64,000 nucleotides of DNA from positions 56,699 to 120,698 of the forward strand of contig MNCI01009225.1 of NCBI GenBank assembly GCA_015680685.1. The letters are read 5' to 3'. The notes under the pieces are model-generated. The model saw nothing but the letters and a program-made list of their open reading frames with translations, did not search any database and was not told the DNA's origin. The DNA comes from Gnetum montanum. Lineage: Eukaryota; Streptophyta; Gnetopsida; Gnetales; Gnetaceae. Shown in pieces: positions 55,101 through 64,000 of the stretch; within the stretch, counting starts at the first letter, position 1, and every line of letters starts with the position of its first letter. A program made the translations under genes and the position numbers.

Positions 55101-56800
55101 TACAATAGAAGGGCAGAATAAAACTATGGAGTAAGTTCACGAGCAAATGAAGCTCTTGAAGATAGCCTTAAAAAGAATGTTGGAGTCTCCTATGATGTCA
55201 GTAGTTCAGAATAATGACATTCAACATCATTTTGCTCTTAGAACATCATATGAAGCATATTATATACATACTCCTACAAATGGAAGACAAGTTAAATGAG
55301 TTGCTATGTTATTTGAAGATAATAGCAGATCTTAGAAGAGGATATGTGGATAAACAAAGATAAGACAATAACAGAGGACAAGCAAGAAGACCTTACAATT
55401 GAAATCAAAGATCTAGAAATAAGCCCCAATATCCTAACCCCCAAATGACCAATTATTCAAAATCCTATCACCAAAAATTGCGTCATGCCAAGCCCATTCT
55501 TTGCAATGTATGAAAGAAATAAGCTAAGTCATTATAAGACTTAATGCAAACTGTGTAAGATCATGCAATACAAAGAGACTAAATAAAGGGGATATGTTTG
55601 AAATAATGTTTAGCATTATAAATGACCACTTCCTTAAGTAGTAATTGCTTTATCAATAACACGAGTAATCATAAATATCATAAACAAAGATAAAAAATCT
55701 CCAAAATTGCAATTAAGAAGAAAGAGTTGAGCACAATTTCATAGCAAGGATTTAAATGCATTTAGATCAATGGTTTCCTACATAATCTATTGAAGATTTT
55801 CATTTGTGATCTCTACAAAACCCATTTGTACTAGTCTTTGAGCACCAATATTAAGAACAATATGAGTTTAGAGAAGAGGATCAACTATGATGTAGTTTTA
55901 GTTGATAAGAAAGTCTTTGTCATGCCAAATATAAGTAATGTTTAGTGAAATCTTAAGCTAAAATGCATAATCACTTACAACTCAAATTTCCTACAACAGA
56001 GACTGGAATTAATGGTATTCAAAAAATTGAAGGTAGTCAACATGGATGGATATACACAATTTGAGCTTTCTATGTAAGAATTGATGACTGATGAAGAAAT
56101 GAATTAGTCACTATAGACATATTCTAATGAAATAATGGAAATTTTTTATTGGGGTAAGTGTGTTCATGTGCTAATCTCTGAATAGATCATTCATTTTATT
56201 ATTGATAATAAAAATGTTTATTTGTCATTTATGGATACTCACTCAATTGATTGTGAAGCCCTAGTGCCTACAGCCCTAGGTAAATATAGACCTCCTAGCA
56301 GAACCTATTAATTCCATATGTAAAATTTATAATGCATGGATAAAATGTACTGATTATCATACTATAGTCTAATGGGATACCATTATGATCTTGTATTATA
56401 GTTAAGTTTGGGACTTAAAATACGTGGTAGCAAGAATCATAGTGCACAATTTCCATTGTGAACTTGTGAAGGTGAAAGAGGGCACAAGTAGAAAATTTGG
56501 CTTTGGAGAACTTCTTACACTATTGGCATAAAGATTCTACATAGAAGTTCTTACTCTATTATTAGCATGCATAGTCAACCAACATGAATTAAATAATATT
56601 ACGAACCTCACCAACATGAATTAAATAATATTTAAGGAAATAACAATCGTAACCTTGAAGGAACAAACTGGTCAAGAATCAACCAACATCAAGGTATCAA
56701 CATGAAGATCATTCAAGGGCACCCTGACACTTACTCTTGAAGATGAGGGTATACGAAGAAGTAAAGTAACTTGTCAATTATGTAGAAGTCTCGAGTAGGT
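55101..56800 (+). pseudogene. Highly degenerate retroelement sequence, gag-like
   Basis: Short plus-strand pieces suggest an old gag: a basic Arg/Gln/Tyr-rich stretch (about 55370-55460) followed near 55495-55560 by a Cys/His-rich patch reading, with stops, CN..KK..KSHYKT.CKLC, like a nucleocapsid knuckle. Frames are destroyed and no pol motif could be confirmed. A small internal duplication, CAACATGAATTAAATAATAT, occurs twice near 56578 and 56612. Confidence 0.35.
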
Positions 56801-56819
56801 AAAGAAAAGGTCACAAGTG

Positions 56820-58192
56820 ATGAGTTCTTATCTATCCCTCCTCCTAATTACTATGATATTGTAGATATTAATTTGTACATAGGTTTTACACTTCTAAATG
56901 CTAGTGCTTTAGTTGGTCATTACCAATTGCTAAACATGACTAAAGCATCACATAATCTAAGGGCCTATGTTGACTTAATGACCACTAGTGTCTATAAATT
57001 GTTAAGAGTACAAAATTATTTACTCTACATACAAATTCCTTATTCATACGAAGAGAAGAATAATAGGAAATTTTGGAAAGAACTGATTGAAGACTAGAGC
57101 AAGGATGTTGATGCAACAATTAAAAGGGAAGTTCAATATAGTTAGACACCAAGTGTCAAAACACATTGAATGACAATGAATTTGTGAAAGTTGCAATAAA
57201 TATTTATGTTAAATTTATGATTCATTATGCAACATTCAAGCAATTAGCAAAAAATTAAAAAAATGAAATTTCAGTGGCTATCAAGAATCTTTCATTAATA
57301 GAGAAGGAGAAGGAAGAATGAGAAACTATTTTGCAAACATCAATTAATAAATATGAAAAAATAAAATCATATTTTCATAATGGAGTCATATAAATCATAT
57401 ATTGATCTTGAATTACAGCTACTAGATCAAGAACTGAGTCAAATAGCTCTTTTTACAAAGGAGAAGAAAACGGAAATTACAAAGATTAAGAAAGAGTATT
57501 TACTAGAGAAAGAAGAACTAAAGGATAAAGCTTGTAAGCTAAAGCAAGAAGTTAAAAATCTTCATGCAACCAACCAAGAATTAGTGACAAAGCATTAGAG
57601 ACTCCAAGTCAACATCCAAGAAGGTAAGGAGAGGATGCATGCTATAAACTCAATAGTAGAGGCATGCAAACAATAGTTCATCTCAAAAGAGGAAGTGAAG
57701 ACTCACAAGGAAAAATTTGAAGATCTACAAAAGAAAATGAAAGCACTCAAGGAATCAATGAAGTAGCAATGGCACAACAATTATCAATGTGATGCCAAGA
57801 TCAGGACCAAGTCCTCAATTATCAATGTGATGCCAAGATCAATGGCCATGCCTTAGAAAATATAAGGATACAAGGCATCACATTGATTAGACCCATTCTG
57901 TGATCAAAAGGATCCTCAATGGCACAACCTTTTCTTCCAATGATTAAGCATTCTTTTAGGAAATCTAGAGCTCATACCCTAAGATGTGAACCCATCACCT
58001 ACCCACATTTCTAGTAGTGTTAGCTTCAATAGCTCACAGTGTGAGTCTAAGCTCCTTGTTGAATTTGAGCCTAGTTCATCAGTGATAGATAGAAAAAAAT
58101 GGATGGATAAATTTTTGCTATGTGGACATTCCATCAATCAAGTATCCACGTTAGACACATTTAATACTTCTGCATCATCATCACATTTGTAA
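56820..58192 (+). pseudogene. Divergent coiled-coil ORF, probably a distant ORF3
   Basis: Plus-strand frames at 56873-57097, 57380-57598 and 57986-58192, separated by stops and frame changes, read as one protein. Its first part includes YYDIVDINLYIGF and ALVGHYQLLNM; the central part is strong coiled coil (EITKIKKEYLLEKEELKDKA, then LKQEVKNLHATNQEL); the end is Ser-rich. Length and layout (globular part, coiled coil, low-complexity tail) resemble ORF3, but the YMEL.NL signature was not found. A duplicated stretch ATCAATGTGATGCCAAGATC occurs at about 57783 and 57822. Confidence 0.4.
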
Positions 58193-58385
58193 CTCACCAT
58201 TCATCATTGGTTTGTTGGGTGAGCATTCATAAAGCACATTAATTTACCTTTTTCATTCATACAAAAACATGCTAAATTGAAGAAAAAAATCTTACATGAT
58301 TAAAAATATAAAGAGTACTAACTAAACATACAAACTTTATTAGGACACATGGGGAAAATAGAAAAATAGAACAAAAATTTGACAT
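58193..58385. other. Boundary region between opposite-strand elements
   Basis: AT-rich stretch in which I see nothing beyond the change from plus-strand ORF3-like to minus-strand pol sequence. Confidence 0.3.
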
Positions 58386-61300
58386 GGCATGAAGGATTCT
58401 CCTCCATGACTAATCGATATCTATCACTTGATAGACCTTTGAGCATAGGACATGAAATTGAGAATTAGGTACTCTTAGAGGAGAAAGATATTCTCTATAA
58501 TGCTTCAATTATTTCTCATTGATCAAAATGATTTTATCCAACTCATTAGGATGATAAATGTGGACTACACTAAATTGGTGATTGATGTGAACAATGTATG
58601 ATCCTTTCCATTGAAATTGAAACTTACCAAATGGGTCAAGTGGAGCAGATTAAAATAGAGGACCTTATCACTAGGTTTGAAATCAAAATCTTTGGAGTAA
58701 ACATCATGGAAAGCCTTGGTATAAGAGTGTTCTAATTCACTATGCATCAAGGTGATTCAACAATTTTCATCAAGAAGATTGAGGTTAATCAACCTCTATT
58801 TTTGAGCATAATCTAAGGTCATATCAAAATCCATCACACTACACAAGGTTTTTATCTCAAGATTAATGGGAATTTGGGGAACCTATCCATAGAATAGATC
58901 AAATAAATTATTATATCCCACATGATTTTTCCATCACATTCGATAGACCCAAAAAGTGTCATTAAACTTGTTAGCCTAATATCTTTGGTACTTACTAGCT
59001 TTTTTCCTAAGTATTCTAACAATTTCATAGTTAGTAACTTTTTCTTAGCCATTGGTGTATGGGTAAGGGAAGCTAATTTATGATTCACTCCATAAGATTC
59101 CAATAAATTCTTGAAAACCTTACTAGTAAAATGTGTACCATTATTGAAGATTAAGGTTTGTGGGATTCAAAACATATGGAGCATCTAGTTCTGGAGTTAG
59201 TTTACTGCACTGGTTGATGAGAAATCCTTAATAGCAGTAACTTTTACCATTTCATGAAATAACCTACACATACAATGATGTATGCCTTATTGTTGGAGGT
59301 TGGAGAGATGAAATTGAAAAATTCAATCCTCCACATATCAAAGGGCTCTAGTTGTTGGATCCATTGCTATGGTCCTTTCATATATGTAGACATACCTCCT
59401 TGTGTTGGCACTTATCATAGCAATGTACAAAGTATTGAGCATCATAAAATATGGTAGGTCAAAAATAGTCCACGAGTAGCAACTTTGTTACGGTTCTTTT
59501 TCTAGCATAGTGCCCATCACAGACACCATGGTGCACATGAGCCAAGACATTATCATGATGTTCATTAGGAACATACCACCTTATTAGGCCATTAGGGCAT
59601 TACTTGTAGATATGCTCTTTGATAACCAAGTAAAGCCTAACTTGATAATGGAATCATTAGATTTTACATTTGTCCCATCTAGCGGGAAGCTTCTAGACCA
59701 CCAGGTAATTAACAATGCTTGTGTACCATGGGCATTGACGTCCACTTTTTAATTTGAAAATAGCCTGATAGATATGGTCACTTGGAAAGTCATCAAGAAG
59801 TATACCATCTCCCATGTTACTAATTTATAACCTACATAGATGATTTGCACCACATTCTCAGCTCCCTTATGATTAATCATATGAAGATCAAATTCTTGTA
59901 AGAAAACCAATGTCTACTACAAAGGTTACATAATCTAGGTTGCTGTGATGAATGATCTTCTTCAAAAGGGGACTGGCCCATATATTTAATGTTGCCATTA
60001 TCCTCACAATCCACTAATTGTTAGAGATAGGAGTTATGAAACCATCCTATAGAAGGTAGACGATTTGACAATTTTACTTTTTGCCTCATCCTATATATTT
60101 AGATTAAGTTGACATTATGGTATCCTCCAAGGTGTGACACTTAATTCTATATATATGTAATGCTAACAAATTAAAGAGTCAATTCCCATAAGTTCATCAT
60201 GAGACTAGGCAAAGATTATTTTTCACTTTGCAACTACCATTTTTAATTTAGTGTTTTGGATGGTTATCAGGTAGGAATTAATGATGACAGGGTAATCATC
60301 CATAAGGAATAGATACTCCAAGCCTTCTAAAAGTGTCTTGATTTCAAGTGATGATGAGGAAATATCCTAGGAGAAATTAGAAGTACCCTAGAATTCAAGA
60401 TCATATTGCACCATTGCATCTACCTTCATGGTGTTTTACTTTTCCAAATTGGATGATTTAGAATCAAATAAGGTAAGAGCATTAATTGTTCTTTCAAAGA
60501 CCTTATGTGTAGCTTCATAGACCAGATGTTCTTTAAGGTATTTTATATCTTTGATGGCATAGAGATTCTTTGTGACACAACAATTATAACCATGCTTGCC
60601 ACACTAGGGAGGATCACATGAGATCTACTTATAGTGGATATTCCATATTGCATATTTACTACCAATTCCAAGGTAGAAGCCTTGGAAAACTAACCTAGCA
60701 TCGATGGTGCTCATCTGGGCTCTTTCCATAATGACAAGAAAACTATCTCCCACCCTATTTTTTGCTTTAATCACCATGAAATCAGTAGGGTATGACCATC
60801 CCACCAAGGTAGTCATAACATCATTTACTTATCCCATGGGGTATTTATAAAATTGATCTAGTAGCTCCAACTTGATGTTAGGAATCTTGAGAGAAGAAAG
60901 CCTCCAATTAAGGTCTTGCTACAATGCAAAAATATTGACTCTAGAGCTAAAGTCATAGAGAGCTAGCTAATGATCCTTCTCACTAATTTGGATCTCCACC
61001 ATGGGATTGCTAGGATCAATCTTCTTTTTGTATATATGGCCTTCTTTTACTACCCATGTGGCCACCTTGGACATTATGATTGTTACAATGCCGCTACTAT
61101 AAAGTGTCATCACCTTTGAATAGCCAGCTACATTAGAAGAACCCTTTCCTGAAATGCATGGATTACCTTAACAATGCTCATGGAATGGTATTAGGACCTG
61201 TTGGATTTTGACTCTTATTTTTCTTAAAGGATTATCTTCTCTACATGAAGAAGAGGATAACATGGACCTAGCCCCATGGTGTTCACATTTGCATTTGCAA

Positions 61301-61430
61301 AGAAAAAAAAAAGGAAAAAAAAACATCTCCCACCATGAAACCTCAAATTCTCTTCTACAACCAAGTTGAAAAGAGCTTTTCTTATCCATTACTAATAAAT
61401 CCAAATTTTTCACAAGCATGCTATTGTATC
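58386..61430 (-). pseudogene. E4: Athila-like pol, decayed, minus strand
   Basis: On the minus strand the order is protease, reverse transcriptase, RNase H, integrase, all heavily broken. Protease landmarks are ALYDFSSRVNIFAL near 60945 (for L-D-S-G-S-S-V-N) and VGWSYPTDFMVIKAKNRVG (60760-60816). The integrase core reads QQLEPFDMWRIEF and NNKAYIIVC at about 59270-59370, and DVYSKDFDFKPSDKVLYFN (58565-58750) is the C-terminal chromatin-binding-like part. The gag and LTRs of this copy are not seen; it is cut on the right near 61430 by a plus-strand LTR. Confidence 0.65.
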
Positions 61431-61432
61431 TA

Positions 61433-62274
61433 TGATATCATAGCCCATCCTATGTCATCATTAATATGATATCTTAGGAACTATGTGGCCCTATAAAAAC
61501 TAACACTTGGTTGCACCAGCAATAATAATTTCTTCCATTCCTTAGAAAAATTCTTGTAGTTTGTTTCTGTAGTTAGTGATAGAGTGAATGCCTGCAGTGT
61601 GGTGTTAAGTAATTGTACACCATTTTTATTCAAGAGGATTGTACTTGGGCATAGTTCATGTCTAGTAATAATGATCGAGATTTCTTTTCATCATTGCAAC
61701 ATCTACTTAGTTCTTTTATTACACTTAGCCAATTTCTTGCTTAGCTTAATTTTCATGTTTACTTTAGCTTAGTTCTTTACATTTCCAAAGCACTTTACTT
61801 TACATGTTCATTAGTAAGGTGGACTAAGTATGAACGGTTTTAATTGTTATGTATAATCATTTGGTAACCTAGTAGTGGTTTCACTTGATTCGCTTAGTAG
61901 TAAACTCACTTGGTAATCTCAGTAATGGTTCCATGAACCCAAGAAATGATTAGCAAGATAACACTAGACGCTCATTACTAGAGGCTAAAATAGATTTACA
62001 TTCTTGTCATTACTTAGACTTAGATTTTAATTTCACTTTCATTATGCTTACAACTAGGAGTAAATTAAGCCTAAACACATCAACATATCATATTACTCAT
62101 TGAGAGTTAAAACATACACTCGAACTTCACTAACTCAAAGTTGGAAGACAACAATCATGAACCTACTATCAATTCCTAGCATACTTACATTATTCATCCA
62201 CAAATTATAATTTGGTCACATGCATGTAGTCATGACTTATATGGTGGAGTGTTAGAGTACCTCACCACTCATCA
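61433..62274 (+). repeat. E5 5' LTR (family A-like), start approximate
   Basis: The end GTACCTCACCACTCATCA at 62257-62274 is the common Athila U5 end. The U3 contains GATATCATAGCC and ATATGATATC near 61433-61475, then TATAAAAACTA at about 61493. The start is placed at TGATATCATAG by analogy with other LTRs, uncertain by tens of bases. The partner LTR would lie outside the window. Confidence 0.65.
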
Positions 62275-62275
62275 T

Positions 62276-62293
62276 CAACACCATTTTCGTGGA
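62276..62293 (+). promoter_or_regulatory. E5 primer-binding site remnant
   Basis: TCAACACCATTTTCGTGG follows the LTR after one base; it aligns to TGGCACCATTGCCAAGG of the 5319 element with several differences. Confidence 0.45.
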
Positions 62294-62422
62294 TGTATCA
62301 ATGTTTACTTAGTAGTTAATCTTATAGAGTTCATTGAATCAAAAACAAGAAAGTTTATCTTTTACATTTTTAATAAATTTTAATAATACATACACATACA
62401 CTTAAAGCGTCAAACACATAAC

Positions 62423-64000
62423 ATGGCTTCAACACTCAAGGAGAAGTTATCACTTACCAAAGAGACACAAAAGAGTCATGAAAAGAGACATGATGAAGAA
62501 GAATGGAGTTCGACTATGCAAACCAGAATTTTATACACTCATACAGATTTATATTACCCTGATTTCACATTCATCTTCCATGAAGGTGAATAATTGAGGT
62601 GGAGAGATTTGCAGGCCAACATTGTTTTACCTCCTAAATGTTTAGCACCATTTATTCTTTAGGCAACCTTAATGGGAATGAACCTTGACCATGCATAAGA
62701 AGGGTATCATGTTACTAAACACATGACTAGGTTGTATCACCCACAGAAGCATAACAAAGAAGGGATGCTACCATGGAGACAAGACATGAAACCAACAAAC
62801 GAAAGAAAGTCAACCATAGTGTTTTCCTAGAGGAAATTAATGATGATGCTTTCTTAATGAAAAAATTTCACCACAATCATGAATCCCATTCATAAACACC
62901 TATCATTTGTCTAGAAGAAGCTATCAAGGTATAGTTGCCTTCAACCCTTGCAAAGACACTAAGAAGAGATGCAAAAGACTCTAAACATAGGCAAAGCTCA
63001 AGGCTTGGAGCTTCGGTAGAACCACAAAGGGATGAATCATGAAGTCATAGAAGGAGAATCAATTGACATCATTCTCCAATTGCCTCTTCCTCCTCATGAT
63101 CATTAATGAAATTCAATAGAAGGGAACAAAGACCTAGAGATTACAATAGGAAAAGATGTAGGGATCATGAAAGGCATGAATATCACAGAAGGTACCTTGA
63201 TGAAGAAGAAGATGAGTATGAGAAAAGAAGAGATATGATTAGGTATGAAGAGAGAGGGCACTATGAGCACTAAAAAGGTCACCACTACAACCACATTTAC
63301 AAATCCAATGATCATGAAGAACCCATACTGGTCACTTGCAATATGATCAATATTAGAAAAGTAGTGTATATTCCAACCAGGTACATAAGGAATAGTCACA
63401 TCAAGTAACTAGACATGAATAACATTCCAAAATTTGAAGATGGATATAATGCAAATCCATTGCATCATATTTAAGCATTTCATGATGCATGTGCCCTTCA
63501 AATTACTAAAAGTGATTGGCAAAAACTAAAGTTATTTTCTAAAACACTCATCAAGGAGGCAGAGAGCTTGTACAAATCCTTAAAAACATGCTAGAAATTT
63601 TCAATGATAAGTTTCAAACCTACTCTAGAGTGTGAAATTTAAGAAAAAAAATCCAAGGATGGAAGTAAGGGATACATAAATCCCTTGACATAACAATGGC
63701 CAAATATTATTCTTTACTGCATAGGTGCCCAAGGCATGGGTTCTGACAAAGGAAAAAACTAAAGCATATCATTAATGGGTTATAAAAAAAGACTAGAGAA
63801 ACCTTTGGGGTCTATGCCCAAGGAAGATTATCAAAAATGACAATCCATCAAATTCAATGGTTGATAGACCAAGTAACTAAAGAGGAAGAAGAATTAAAGG
63901 AAAGAGAATCAGCTAAAAAGTATAATCGAGATCCTTCAACAAGGAAACAAGATGTTAGAATGTGTGATAAATAAGAAGATGAAACCTTAGAGGATGTCAT
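62423..64000 (+). pseudogene. E5 gag, running off the right edge
   Basis: It starts MASTLKEKLSLTKETQKSHE at 62423 with YTHTDLYYPDFTFIFHEGE and a decayed counterpart of the MEGNVVLP motif (LQANIVLPP). The capsid block at about 63390-63600 reads LDMNNIPKFEDGYNANP, CALQITKSDWQKLKLFSKTL and IKEAESLYKSLK. The region at 63840-64000 includes QVTKEEEELKERESAKKYNR, as in E2. Many stops and frame changes. Pol and the 3' end lie beyond the window. Confidence 0.78.

Noticed and set aside
1-64000. tRNA, rRNA or other structural RNA genes
   Set aside because: None recognised on either strand by eye; only tRNA-complementary primer sites in retroelements were found. A covariance-model scan would be needed to exclude small RNAs.

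Overview
The window looks like AT-rich nuclear DNA of a large-genome seed plant. I infer a gymnosperm, from the very long retrotransposon-filled intron, the abundance of old Athila-type Ty3/gypsy elements and the heavy C-to-T decay; no marker gene fixes the species. It holds one convincing host gene and two truncated relatives of it. Almost everything else is decayed retrotransposon, much of it nested. Single N characters, most flanked by direct duplicates, mark draft-assembly joins at six places in the first 21 kb.

Layout. 1-4268: L1-type LINE (ORF1 tail, ORF2 with endonuclease, reverse transcriptase and a C-terminal zinc knuckle), full of stop codons. 4270-5318 and 15472-16200: one copy of a second LINE (LINE-B), split by a complete 10 kb Athila-like element (5319-15471, target duplication gctat). 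That element has gag and a coiled-coil ORF ('ORF3') but no pol, and carries a solo LTR. 16201-18050: repeats and a truncated ankyrin-gene pseudogene (unit 1). 18051-20176: ORF3 fragment plus LTR. 20177-23540: a second copy of LINE-B, flank and ankyrin pseudogene (unit 2). 24421-53411: the full ankyrin-transmembrane gene (unit 3), exons at 24552-25131, 51846-52312 and 52809-53411.

Intron 1 of that gene is 26.7 kb. Only about 0.95 kb of it looks original. The rest is one Ty1/copia element (25773-51530, 427-bp LTRs at both ends) into which two minus-strand Athila elements were inserted: E1 (26381-39467, complete, with gag, pol, ORF3 and two LTRs) and E2 (about 41113-50262, a circularly permuted single-LTR copy with gag and pol but without ORF3). 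From 53412 to the end there are degenerate elements: a divergent coiled-coil ORF (57.1-58.2 kb), a minus-strand pol (58.4-61.4 kb), and a plus-strand LTR plus gag running off the window.

The Athila elements share a tRNA-Asp-like primer site, an extended polypurine tract and a common U5 end. Between them they show three module sets: gag+pol+ORF3 (E1), gag+pol (E2), gag+ORF3 (5319 element). ORF3 sits where Athila elements usually carry an env-like gene, and its product is a long coiled coil whose function I cannot name; it is the best candidate here for something little described. All retroelement genes here are broken.
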